This document shows positions 21,983 through 33,086 of a stretch of 64,000 nt of DNA, one piece after another. A program made the translations under genes and the position numbers. This stretch comes from Bolinopsis microptera (taxonomy: Eukaryota > Ctenophora > Tentaculata > Lobata > Bolinopsidae). Location: the NCBI RefSeq assembly GCF_026151205.1, contig NC_087081.1, forward strand, positions 1,849,886 through 1,913,885, written 5' to 3'. The notes beneath the pieces are model-generated. The model did not search any database. It saw only the letters and a list, made by a program, of their open reading frames with translations, and was not told the DNA's origin. Every line of letters starts with the position of its first letter. Positions within the stretch are counted from its first letter, which is position 1.

Positions 21983-24024
21983 AGGACCAGTTAACTGAAA
22001 AAAAAGTTATCCTCATATTTTGACAGATTGTGACAAATAGCAAACTTAGCAACGAGTCGAAATTCCTAAATCTCTAACTGCTCTCTAACGCGTGTAAATA
22101 GCGTTTGTATTATTTTGGCGATGACGTCATAAAGTCCCTTGCGCGCGCAGAAGAGCTCGTGAGACTGTATTTTACAGGTAGAAAATGGACATAATACAAT
22201 GTTTTTCCCCGAATAACTCGAAAAGTAAGTAATTTAGGGTACATGACACATGTTGCTTCATAAGTTGTATATAAACATGGCCATTCTGCACAATTTGCAC
22301 ACATTCAGAAACCTTTAGGGCCTTTATAGCCCAATTTACCAGATACCCATAGTTTTGCATGATTTCTGGAACCGAAAATCAGTTCTTCGCCAATAACTGA
22401 AAAAGTAAGCACTTTAAGGCATATGTTTGTTCGTAAGTCATATATTAATATTCTAATTGCGGTTCTTTTGCATCATGTCTAAAGACTCTATCACGATCCT
22501 ATCGAAAATGGGCTCAGCACCACGCCCAAAATGGTTTTTGGCGAATTTCTCGAAAAGTAAGCATTTTAGGCCATGTGTTGCTCAATAACTCCTATATAAA
22601 CATGCATATGCGGCTTCGTTTAAGCCTATTTTGAAGTCTCTACGACCTTCAGAAGCAAGGGGTCGGTTACGTTATTGGGTCAATATGGGCGTGGCCCTCC
22701 TGGGTTTTCTCCACGGTCAAAAAAATGTCTCCAAACGAAAATCGTTTATTCATACCTTCGGGAAGGTCTGTGCAAAGTTTCGTGAGTATTTGAACATTTG
22801 CAGGTTCATTTCCATAAATGTCCATAAATGACTGGACTACACAACTTTAGAGTTAACTTTAGAGAAACTCATAAGTCATTTATCTCAAATCAAGCTGTTA
22901 GTGTCCATGATCAACCTGTGGCGACAATGTTTTACGTGAAATGTAAAAATCAGGTGTAATATAAAAAGTGTATTTTTAGATTAAAGTGCTAGCTCATAGT
23001 TTTAGAATCGTATAGATTAACGTTGGTCGTTTAGCCATCTAACAATCGATCGTGCTGTAATATATGGCCAGAGAATAATAGGGTCTTGGAAATTCTATAG
23101 TTGTTCAGTGGGTCGATTGACTGAACACGTTTGCACTTGGTATTTAAACTTACCAGTAGTTTATTTATGTTATGTACCGATGATAATGCAATTAGGATAA
23201 CAACTAGGTAAGCCGTAAGTCTAATTCAAAACACACCGCACACCGTACACTCAAATCAGTATTATACTATTTGGTAGACCCGAGACCGGGTATTTTGGCG
23301 GGAATTCTGTTCCCACGGCACTGTTCTGATAGAAGCTACTTCTACTAATGGTCCCAGAGGAACGACCGTAAAGTAGCCAGACTTCTTGTCTCCTGTACTG
23401 GCTGACACATGCGGATTGAAGTTATAAATTTCGCTATGCTATAAATATAATTGCTCTCGGAATTGAACGAACTCCTACTTATCTAGATCCTTTCTAAATT
23501 CGTTAAGAGTTTCATGGACTGGCGAAAAATAATCGGTACATTCTCCCTAGCTGCTTGTGTAATTAAGCAATGAAAACAATCCAAAATTATCACATATGAC
23601 ATAAGTTGTAATAGCAGAAACTTTCTAACCGTACATTCACCCGCCACTGTTCAAGAACCTATATCACTGTTTAAAATCATGACGTGAGCACTGTACATCC
23701 AATCAGCTATTCCTATAGTTAGAACGATAGCCAAAACTATCAGGATTTTGGAGAACTAGGGTATGAGTCATAATTCTAAAATTTGAGTGAGTTACACGTG
23801 TTTTATTGACGATGATAAACATTTGTAATGTAAATTACGCTATGCAAGCGCGCACTGAGGGACTTTATGACGTCACGAGGCCACAGCTTATTATTGCAAT
23901 AACACGCGTTACAAGTACGCTAGAGAGTAGGTTCTTTCGGCGATACGATTCTTTACCAGTTTGTCACAGCTGATTTAAATCTTAGCCAAATTGGAGACTA
24001 CAAATTTTTCAGTTAACTGGTCCT
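21983..24024. mobile_element. TTAA-flanked inverted-repeat element (2.04 kb)
   Basis: The ends read AGGACCAGTTAACTGAAAA and its complement, each directly flanked by TTAA (21979-21982 and 24025-24028). Homology between the arms continues inward: TGACAAA, ACGCGT and GACGTCATAAAGTCCCT occur in the same order in both arms, to about 22150 on the left and 23845 on the right. TTAA duplication is typical of the piggyBac superfamily, but no transposase is encoded, so it is non-autonomous and the superfamily is an inference. Confidence 0.75.
22200..22630 (+). repeat. degenerate ~170-bp tandem repeat inside the TTAA element
   Basis: Three diverged units, each with an ACTCGAAAAGTAAGTAATTT-like core followed by TATATAAACATG-like sequence. 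Confidence 0.55.
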
Positions 24025-24028
24025 TTAA

Positions 24029-24416
24029 GGTACGACATTTTTCTGAAAAAACGGTGTCTGCTTTTTACCTTATTTGTATATTGTTGTAAAATTGGCAGGT
24101 ATGTATGCAATTTTCAAACCACGATTTTGGTGCCAGTGAATGCTAAAGTCGAATGAAACAATTTTCAAGTCAATAAATAAATTTTAATAACTGCAATTAT
24201 ACTCAATAGGAGTACGTTCACTGTACAGTCATACAGTCTAATGATGGAAATAAGAATGCGGCGACATAATAAGTTTAGGTGCCCGTAGCGCCTTTTCAAG
24301 TGTTCCTGTTAGTGTTATTATTTTGTCAGTGATATAGTGCATTCCTTGAGCCGTGGGAACCATTAAGATGTAGTGTTAGTGACATAAATATGGTGTACGT
24401 GTGTTGTAATAGTTAA

Positions 24417-24418
<2 letters not shown>
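24029..24418. other. no gene recognised
   Basis: AT-rich sequence between the TTAA element and a poly-T tract. Confidence 0.6.

Positions 24419-24455
<37 letters not shown>
24419..24455 (+). repeat. poly-T tract
   Basis: An unbroken run of 37 T, which could be the A tail of a minus-strand retroposed copy. No retroelement was recognised next to it. Confidence 0.9.
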
Positions 24456-24461
<6 letters not shown>

Positions 24462-24680
24462 TTTTTTTGTTAAAGTTTAATAGTTTAGGCCCCAAAAATT
24501 TGAACAGTGTGAGAATTTCAATTTTTGTTTTTTTGTGTTCGTATAGTTTGTGGTGTGTTTAATATAACTTCAGTTTAAGATACTACACTAAGTTTCATGT
24601 CATCGGCACACGAGCTGCATGAGCTGCCCTACCGGACACAAACATAAAATATATATATCTCCGGGCTATATTATTATATC

Positions 24681-24718
24681 GCCCGATGGTATAGCGGGCT
24701 CCCGCTATACCATCGGGC
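24681..24718. repeat. perfect 18-bp hairpin
   Basis: GCCCGATGGTATAGCGGG, loop CT, then the exact complement. It is a GC-rich island in AT-rich DNA. A related CCGGGCTATA lies just upstream. Confidence 0.9.
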
Positions 24719-25420
24719 TCAAATGACGCTCAAATGACGTCAGATGAATTTCTAATGGATGAATAAAACAACGAAAATTTAGTCAACTGTAACAGGGGAA
24801 CACCAGTTGCAAATAGGACCACTTTAATAACGCTCACAAAGTTGATACAAATAAGTTTACTGAATTTCTAACTTTGAGTTCATTGATCATCAGGTCTTTT
24901 TCCGACAAATATTGTTTTTTGTCCTCGATTGAGCTGCATTTCGTGATTTGAGTATTGACGTTGTTTATCGTCTGGATGGAATCCTATATTATTTGTATCC
25001 TTAATTGTGCTACTACTAAGCATACAAAACGTGGCTGAAGCTGGAATCCGAGGAAAAGAATAAAGTTGTAAATGTTAAGATGATACCGTCAGTCAAAATA
25101 ATAGTAAAAACTGAATCATATTCAAATATCATTATCATATCAAGTTGGCCTTTAAAAGTTTAAAGGATAAATTTGAGCATTTCGTCCCCAAAATCCAAAT
25201 GTAAATAAAAAGTCCGTCAATATTCGAAGTGACAACTTAAATTGTCCATTAACTAAACCATGACATTGAAATTAAAATGAATGCAACTCCTACACAAAAT
25301 ATGTAACGATGTGTGTTTCAAAATATGTTTAAAAATTGAGATTAAATAATAAGATAATAGCCAAGAGTTAATAATAAGATACGATTCAAGAGTTTAGAGT
25401 TGATTTGCTATGTGCATAAA

Positions 25421-26277
25421 CCAGCTCATTCTGGATACAGTCTCCATGCAATAAAGATGCAGATAGTTCCTGCTACGTGTAAACCAGCTTATTCTGGATA
25501 CAGTCTCCATGCAATAAAGATGCAGATAGTTCCTGCTACGTGTAAACCAGCTTATTCTGGATACAGTCTCCATGCAATAAAGATGCAGATAGTTCCTGCT
25601 ACTCTGGATACAGTCTCCATGCAATAAAGATGCAGATAGTTCCTGCTATTCTGGATACAGTCTCCATGCAATAAAGATGCAGATAGTTCCTGCTATTCTG
25701 GATACAGTCTCCATGCAATAAAGATGCAGATAGTTCCTGCTATTCTGGATATAGTCTCCATGCAATAAAGATGCAGATAGTTCCTGCTATTCTGGATATA
25801 GTCTCCATGCAATAAAGATGCAGATAGTTCCTGCTACTCTGGATACAGTCTCCATGCAATAAAGATGCAGATAGTTCCTGCTATTCTGGATATAGTCTCC
25901 ATGCAATAAAGATGCAGATAGTTCCTGCTATTCTGGATACAGTCTCCATGCAATAAAGATGCAGATAGTTCCTGCTACTCTGGATACAGTCTCCATGCAA
26001 TAAAGATGCAGATAGTTCCTGCTACGTGTAAACCAGCTTATTCTGGATACAGTCTCCATGCAATAAAGATGCAGATAGTTCCTGCTACTCTGGATATAGT
26101 CTCCATGCAATAAAGATGCAGATAGTTCCTGCTACTCTGGATACAGTCTCCATGCAATAAAGATGCAGATAGTTCCTGCTATTCTGGATATAGTCTCCAT
26201 GCAATAAAGATGCAGATAGTTCCTGCTATTCTGGATACAGTCTCCATGCAATAAAGATGCAGATAGTTCCTGCTACT
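25421..26277 (+). repeat. minisatellite with two unit lengths
   Basis: The core unit is about 46 bp (CTGGATACAGTCTCCATGCA followed by ATAAAGATGCAGATAGTTCC and TGCTA). Some copies carry an extra ACGTGTAAACCAGCTTATT block. About 18 units. C/T changes (GATACAG versus GATATAG) mark subtypes that alternate along the array. ORFs in both strands are repeat-derived. Confidence 0.95.
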
Positions 26278-26542
26278 CGGAATCCTAGCTGACTCATCGT
26301 AAACGTCACTATCATACTGAAATTGGATGAATATCAGTGGCAAAATGATAAAGGAACCAGTTCAGATCTGTTTCTAGAGGACCGTATACAGACTCAGATC
26401 GAGATGCGCTAAAATCTCGATCCTTATTAGGGATTGGATATAATGTGATAATTCAACCATGTCGGTGAGTGTGTTGCAACGAAGTGGCACTACAATAAAC
26501 AGTCAATAATGGCGTGCTTTTTGAGAAATTCAGAACACATAC

Positions 26543-27444
26543 TCATGCAGATCGTAGAGCCAGCAGCTTCCTCCACCTCTCCACACTACGCAGTAGTTGT
26601 CAATGATAGCTCCAAACAGAATGGGTCCTAACACGAATCCAAACGCTCGTGTAAAGAACTCGTTCAATCCCTGTGCTGCGGACCTGTCGATTTCGGGAAC
26701 CACTCTGAGAATTTTCAAAGATTAGCCGCCAGAATTTTGACTATAATGTAGGATTAGTTTTGCCATATCAAACTTGGCTGTAATTTTGAGGAATTTAAAG
26801 CCTCGTGGAAGTGGAGGTAAACACTGCTTCTTGCGAACACATTATATCAATAATCAATAGTTGTATAAATCTGATTTGCAATTTGTGATTAGGAAAAACC
26901 ATGTGAGTAACCTAAAACAAGATTTTAACCACCAAGCTTCCAAGGTTTGATTTTCATAAATATTTTAGTTTTGTTGAACAAAATTCTGCTCACCTGAGGT
27001 AAGCCACACTTATGGCAGGGTAGTGACTGAAGAAAAAGAGGGCTCCGAAGAATTGCTGAATTACAAAAACTATCCACTTCCTCGTCGAACAGGAATCTTC
27101 TGCTGGACATGCTCCCGGGACTAAATCTGCCTTACTGCACTCACAATTCTCATAGACCTTCTTTTCTTCCTGCAATAAAATAGGAATTATCAGAAACAAT
27201 CCTCTGTACCATCAAACACTCGCTTATATGAGTAGGCTAGAATTAAACCTCTTAAAAATTATGACCAAGAATATTTTGTGTAACCGCCAATAAAGAGCTA
27301 AAATTTACGTTATATGAAGAACAGCCAGCATGGCAGGGGGAGAAGTAGGTTATCTTACTCTCCAGATCACAAACGGGCTCGTAGAAATCTTTTGAGCAAC
27401 TACATTCACCGTTACACTTGTCTGTCAAGTTCCTGCTTCCCTTG
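26543..27444 (-). CDS. organic-anion transporter (SLCO/OATP), three C-terminal-half exons
   Basis: Minus-strand gene fragment for a 12-helix solute carrier of the plasma membrane. Exons are 27309-27444, 26994-27169 and 26543-26704, all with AG/GT borders, and phases 1-0, 0-2 and 2-2 join without a break. The first encodes the Kazal-like extracellular loop that marks OATPs (CNGECSCSKDFYEPVC, then TYFSPCHAGC). The second completes the loop (ENCECS...PGACPAEDSC) and enters a membrane helix ending SVAYLR. The third, VVPEIDRSAAQGLNEFFTRA then GPILFGAIIDNYC, matches the GxxxxxxR..G..P.P..FG..ID segment before the last helix. The last intron donor is at 26542. The final exon and all N-terminal exons were not found in this window; the minisatellite at 25421 lies where the next intron would be. 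Subfamily cannot be set. Confidence 0.88.
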
Positions 27445-27789
27445 CTGAGATTATAGTTTTACATTTAGTCGACCTCTACTGCTGCTTAAGATTCTCAACG
27501 ATATAGCGAATATAAGTATAAGAATTAACAAGAGGAACTAAAAATCTCAAAAGCCGTATCTTAACACATTAAAATTGAGAATTGATTTTGCTTTTACTTC
27601 CAATCCAGGGAAAGGCCTTTTCTGTGAAGAGAGTGTTGAATTGACTGTCCGAATATTTGAATATGAGGAACTGACTGAGATTATGTCATGGAGTGACGGT
27701 GTGAGACACTGATTTATCAATTAGAGTAAAAACCGAGCAATAGAGAGCTGATAAGCGAGAGCTTTAATTATTACATTTGACCTGTACAC

Positions 27790-28218
27790 TTGTATTTTAA
27801 TTAGTACATTGTTGAAGAGAGAGACAGTGTTTGTATTTTAATTAGTACATTGTTGAAGAGAGAGACAGTGTTTGTATTTTAATTAGTACATTGTTGAAGA
27901 GAGAGACAGTGTTTGTATTTTAATTAGTACATTGTTGAAGATAGAGACAGTGTTCGTATTTTAATTAGTACATTGTTGAAGAGAGAGACAGTATTTGTAT
28001 TTTAATTAGTACATTGTTGAAGAGAGAGACAGTGTTTGTATTTTAATTAGTGCATTGTTGAAGAGAGAGACAGTGTTTGTATTTTAATTAGTACATTGTT
28101 AAAGAGAGAGAGACAGTGTTTGTATTTTAATTAGTACATTGTTGAAGAGAGAGAAAGTGTTTGTATTTTAATTAGTACATTGTTGAAGAGAGAGACAGTG
28201 TTTGTATTTTAATTAGTA
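27790..28218 (+). repeat. 41-bp minisatellite, about ten copies
   Basis: Unit TTGTATTTTAATTAGTACAT followed by TGTTGAAGAGAGAGACAGTGT, with few differences between copies. Confidence 0.95.
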
Positions 28219-28570
28219 CTATACAAGTAAATTTTCTGTGCCTCCGGCAGACCAAGGAGAACCTTTCCGTCGTTATAACTTACGGCACAATAAAGTTCTC
28301 ATAGTTGTCATATCCTGGACAAAAAGTTCGAAGCTTGGAAACAAATTTTTAAAAAATTCAACGGACTTCAACTTGGACGGACCTTAATTAAATGAACGGA
28401 CTTTATTTGAACGGAGATTAAGATGAACGTTAGGGCCTCCAGCGTTCATTTAATGTCCGTCCAAATAAGGTCCGATAAGGTATATTTTTAAAGCGACAAT
28501 ATTTTAAGACAGTTTACTAATACTAGTTGCGCGAAAAAACGACATTCTAAAATCAAATTACCTACCGAAG

Positions 28571-28750
28571 GTTGCGAGGAACTGAGCCTGAAGAACGTGT
28601 CATCAATGGAGCCTGGACTTCCTGTAGCACATGGAACACTGATGACGGTACAATGCGAAACAGAGTTCATCAACAAAGGGGGAAAAGTGAGGTGCCTGGA
28701 TGGAGTGTTAGTCGGCCTTGTCCATGATGCGCCACTTTGTGAAATCATAA
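28571..28750 (+). CDS. sushi/CCP domain exon
   Basis: A 180-bp exon bounded by AAG at 28568-28570 and a GTATGT donor at 28751. It is phase 1 at both ends, the usual symmetry of exons encoding complement control (sushi) modules. The four cysteines lie in the expected spacing: GCEELSL at the start, VAHGTLMTVQC, GGKVRCLDG and DAPLC at the end. Such modules are extracellular and bind proteins in complement, adhesion or receptor proteins. No further sushi exon was found upstream. Candidate 3' exons at 29729 and 30294 share its phase. It is transcribed opposite to the neighbouring SLCO exons. The identity of the full protein is unknown. Confidence 0.7.
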
Positions 28751-28979
28751 GTATGTTTTTCTTAAACTTTAAGAAAGAGATGCTGCGAGCTTCACGTTTA
28801 AATTAGCGCGAGTTACTTTGGTAACTAGAACGCAGAGCAAAATAAAAATTTCGAGATCGTGATGAGGCGCTGCAATTATTCCACATTATAATTCTGTCTG
28901 GCCAACAGAACTTGAATAACATATGGCGCGAAACTAGGAAAAAAATTCAATAATTTTGGAATATGTTAGGTTAAAGCGT

Positions 28980-29150
28980 ACTGCTATTTTCCTTACCTAT
29001 TTTCCCTACCTATTTCCTAACCCGGTAGGGGTACCCCTACCTATTTTCCTCCCATATTTCCCTACCTATATTTCCTAACCCTTACCTATTTTTCTCCCAT
29101 ATTTCCCTACCTATTTCCTAACCCTTACCTATATTTTCCTTACCCAAGAT
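28980..29150 (+). repeat. pyrimidine-rich low-complexity tract
   Basis: Irregular repeats of TTTCCCTACCTA and TTTCCTAACCC. Confidence 0.8.
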
Positions 29151-29242
29151 ATCATACGAACCTACAAATGTAAGTTTAACTATTTAACAGAGTATGGCGG
29201 TGATCAGTGAGTATCATTTTCAATAAATATTGTATTATTTTA

Positions 29243-29320
29243 CTGGGCAGCACTCAGCCTGTCATTCCGCTGAATCTTTATTCGTTTATGAAAATAATAG
29301 CCTGGGGTTCCCAGGTAAGT
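29243..29320 (-). repeat. dispersed repeat family Z, inverted copy
   Basis: Reverse complement of the string order at 12345-12440, including CAGCCTGTCATTCCGCTGAA and the CCTGGGGTTCCCAGGTAA end. Confidence 0.65.
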
Positions 29321-29728
29321 GCTTAAGTGTTATTTAGAAACAAAAATCCTGTGCAATATTGATCAAGTAATCAAGTTTTTAGATAAACAAATTCTTTGTG
29401 AAAATGTACATCGTGCTTTGCATAAAAATGTTGATAAGGCGATCATGAAGCTATCTAAAATTTCAGAAAAAAAGAAGAGCGACGAAACTTGATGGGGTTC
29501 TTATACTCACGGAAAGAAAAATGACCTTAATCTTGCAGGCGGTAAGCACTAGAATCTATGCTCAGGAATTATATAGCGTAACTTCGATTAATTTACGCGG
29601 GCATAAAATAGTTTCAAGAAATAAACTCTCGATAATGGCAAATATTTAATAGTTTGATGAGGTCTTATTCTAATTCAGTGATTGTGTGAAACTCAGCTTA
29701 TTTTAGAATAACACATTACTTTTTGCAG

Positions 29729-29793
29729 GGACAGTTTCAGGTAAACTGCAAAACAGAATGAACGAAGGTTACACGAAGGACACCACGCACTAA
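29729..29793 (+). CDS. candidate 3' exon of the sushi gene, alternative ending or 12-bp micro-exon
   Basis: A TTTTTGCAG acceptor precedes GGACAGTTTCAG, then GTAAAC. Read from the sushi exon (phase 1), it can either run on to TAA at 29791, giving RTVSGKLQNRMNEGYTKDTTH, or splice out after 12 bases into the exon at 30294. Both choices keep the frame. Support is only splice signals and phase. Confidence 0.3.
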
Positions 29794-30293
29794 GACGCAC
29801 TTTCACAGCTATAATGTATAACCACTTCATAAATTAGATAGTAAATAATCAGTTGCATTTGTCTTTGTGTTGTGTTCCCAATCTCAAATAAGAATATGAT
29901 AGAACTTGGTTTTTAGTTTCAATGCGGGTAGTACCACTACTACCATTATTACGATATCGTAATACTAATAGTGGTACTTCATGATATCGATCCAAATAAA
30001 TTTTAATCAGTTAGATCTTAGCTAAATAGTGCGGACTCAAGTAGGAACATTTCAGCTCAAACAAATACCATGGTACGTGCCTACATACATAATACAAACT
30101 ATACAGCACCGTTAATAAAGAATAAAGGGGCAGTATCCAAAATTAATTTTTAATATTATGGCATAACACTTTCTTAAGCTCTTGAAATTAAATAGCGATT
30201 GTGACGCGTTGCTTTTCAATAAGAATTTCAAATTTTATTGTTTGATTCTATTGATATTTGATTGACTATTAAAATGATCAGCTCCCATTTCAG

Positions 30294-30355
30294 ATAACGA
30301 ACTAGAGGACAACTATCTTGACAACCGAAAGCGGAAAGAAGCATCGACTGTCTGA
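30294..30355 (+). CDS. candidate last exon of the sushi gene
   Basis: Acceptor CCCATTTCAG at 30284-30293, phase 1, and 20 codons to TGA. The product, DNELEDNYLDNRKRKEASTV, is a charged tail ending in S-T-V, the form of a class I PDZ ligand. That would suit a cytoplasmic tail, but no membrane segment was located, so this is speculative. Confidence 0.3.
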
Positions 30356-30359
30356 AGCT

Positions 30360-30905
30360 ACACATTGAAGGACTGGTATTGCAACTAAACAACTTGCATA
30401 TTACATAGACTCATAGAGACACATTAAAGCGAACAATTATCTAGTTCAAATTGATAAACTTCATTTAGTGGCTATTATAATACTAGCTAAGTTATCCTCC
30501 AAATGATAAAAGTATCATTATGGTAATGTGCATTTTTATTCAAGATTTTTGAAATTACTTTTATTCTCATTTTGCAAGGTGACAATTAATTTTTTATTAT
30601 GTACTTGTTTGACCTCATGCTAATTTAAAGTTGTCGTTCAAATAACTAGTACTTTAGCATTTAGGCCATTTAATTTATCTTTTTGTTTCGGTTTAAGTAT
30701 AAAGAGCACAGTTTTATTTATTTTTCAGTCAAACAAAAATTTCACTTTTATGCCATTTATTACAATATCGGTATTTGGGTTGACATTATGTTTTGATTTA
30801 GTATTATTTGGGTTATAAAGTTAATTACAACGGAGTAATCTGGATTTGGCGATTACAGATTTTATTAATAAAAGATGTTTTCATATGAGAAAGTGTTCCG
30901 AGTCA
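30360..30905. other. no gene recognised
   Basis: AT-rich sequence. It probably includes the 3' UTR of the minus-strand LINE, but no tail was identified. Confidence 0.4.
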
Positions 30906-30909
30906 AAGA

Positions 30910-33082
30910 TTATAATTTGGCAATATTGTTAATGTTAGGAATTTGTTTGGAGGACGCTTTAGGGAATCTTCGTTCATGAGCTTTGGTAAGGAACCTTCCT
31001 AGGTCTCCGATGGTTGAAGGGTGTGCGAAGATCTGTCCAATGTCAGAGAAGAGTAATGTTTTACTTTGTTGGGACAAACAGTGGCGGAGATCTTCATAGA
31101 GAGGGCAAGTACGCAATACATGAAGTTCATCTTCGATGATTGGATCAGGGAAAGGAAGCTCTAGAAGAAGATCGAGTGACTCCGCATCTGTAGTGGAACA
31201 GTGTTTGCATGCCCTATTCGAAAGTTTATGTCGATGCATGCCGTGTCTTCCAGTTTCGATGTTGTATTGATGCGAGCTTGTTCTGAGTTGCGCAAGTCTC
31301 CTAGTCTGCTGTGGCCGTAGGTTGATCGACAGGTATGTTTCGCAACCGAAGCTTGCCTTGATGAGGTTGTAGAATCCTAGTTTTCTGTTGAGTTTTCGCT
31401 CTTTGTTCCATTGTTGAACGAAAAGGGTTTTCATAGCCTCGCTGATTTCGAGCGGGTTTGAGATATCACTTCCTCCTGTCAGTTGTTTCACTGTGTTCTT
31501 GGTGGATTCCAGCCGGGAGAACCATAACAGATTCAGATCCCTCTGCTCGGCGTAAGCGTGCCTTACTAAAGAAGAGCATCCCTCTTTGTCAAGTCCCTCC
31601 AACCTCCCGAGGTAGCTATAGACTTGGGACGTAAGCTCGATGGCAAGCGGGTATCTTCCAGTGTCACCCCACACAGCGGTGTTTGAAGTCGATTTGTTGA
31701 CATTCATAGTCCATTTCATAAATGATAGGTGAACTTTCTCCAGGGGGTCTTTTGCTGTATCCTGAGTAGCCGGATAACTCCCCGAGGCAAAGATAGACAT
31801 GAAATTTGTCATGGGAAGCCAGATCTGACACCCGTAGGATAGAACAGGAACAATCAGAGTGTCGAAAAGCTTAAACACAGTTGTCTTCCGGAGGTATCGA
31901 AGGTCAAGCATACTCTTGAGAGAGAAGTAGCTCCGGAGCCCTTTTTGTCTAAGCTTTATCTGGGCAAGTTTTAAAGATCCCGTGAGTGTGAATGTAATTC
32001 CAAGATATGTGTACTCACGCACTGATGGCAAGGTCATTTCCCCGTAGACAAAATTAGTACTGTCCTTGAGCACCCGTCCTGCCCGGTTAAACACCATAAT
32101 TGCTGTTTTTGATATGTTAACCGATAACCCCCACTCTTGACAGTAGGTATGTAAAACTTCTAACATTCTTTGAAGACTCTCTTGATCAAGAGCCAGCAGA
32201 ATCAGGTCATCGGCCCAGAGGAGGTGGGTTACTCTAGTACTTTTCAGTAACGGTACTTCGACATTTTCCATAGAATTAAGGTCTTCTGATAGTTGGTGTA
32301 TGAAGCATTTGAAGAGTTCTGGAGACATGGGGTGTCCTTGTTCAGTCCCGCAAAGAACATCGATCTTTTCAGAGAGCTTGTTCAAGAGCTTGATTTTTGC
32401 TTTGGAGTTTGTGTACATGAACTCCATGCAACCAAAGAATCTTCCTTTGATGCCTAGTTTCCAGAGTTTGTACAAGAGTGCCTCCCGGCAGACTGTATCA
32501 AACGCTTTGGCGTAGTCAACAAAACAGGAGAACAGTCTGCCTTTGTTAGCTTTTACATATTTTTCTATGCAAGTCGACAGTGTCAATATATGATCTGCTG
32601 TTTGCGCGTTTTTGCAAAACCCCAGTTGATTGGGGGTGTCAGGGTTTGTCTCAGCACGGAATTTTATAAGTCTCTGGAGGAGAATACTTGCAAACAGTTT
32701 TCCCACGTTGCTGGCTACTGCAATTGCCCTATAGTTATTGGGATCGTAGATGTTGCCTTTTTTGTGCAGAGGCGTCACAACAGATGTTCCCCAGGGATAA
32801 ACTCTGTGTGATAGACATAGGTTAAAGAGATGCAGTATAGCGCACTGCATATGTTTTCCAGAGAGTTTGAGAAATTCATTTGGGATTAAATCCTCCGACA
32901 CTGCTTTCCCTTTCTTGAGCACTCGAGTACAAGCCAACAGTTCTTCGGAGCTTATGTCTTGGTCAAGGATTTCTGTGAGTGTTTGCTGGGTGGCATCTCT
33001 GTCCATTTCGTCTTGTAGTTCTTTTATTTTCTTTGGGCTGATCGATGGTTTACTATACAGCTCTTTGAAGAATTTGCTGAAG
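30910..33082 (-). pseudogene. LINE ORF2, reverse-transcriptase and C-terminal part
   Basis: The 3' part of ORF2. RT motifs in order: VVTPLHKKGNIYDPNNYRAI, LGFCKNAQTADHI, FSCFVDYAKAFDTV, GTEQGHPMSPELF and the catalytic THLLWADDLILL (WADD in place of the common YADD). A long thumb/connection region follows. A C-terminal zinc-finger-like segment, CKHCSTTDAE...HVLRTCPLYEDLR, is typical of several LINE clades. The frame stays open from the insertion to the TAA at 30910. It is separated from its endonuclease half by the palindrome, so a full ORF2 product cannot be made from this copy. Confidence 0.9.
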
Positions 33083-33086
33083 TTAA

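Noticed and set aside
25394-26110. ORFs within the minisatellite
   Set aside because: The frame follows the repeat; no domains.
25421-28218. CRISPR-like array
   Set aside because: Units are contiguous tandem repeats with no unique spacers, and the genome is eukaryotic.
28488-28748. Minus-strand 86-residue ORF as an SLCO exon
   Set aside because: Antisense of the sushi exon; no OATP motif.
29350-29492. Plus-strand open segment rich in Lys (CNIDQVIKFLDKQILCENVH)
   Set aside because: No start, weak acceptor, AT-rich low-complexity reading; not phase-compatible with the sushi exon on clear evidence.
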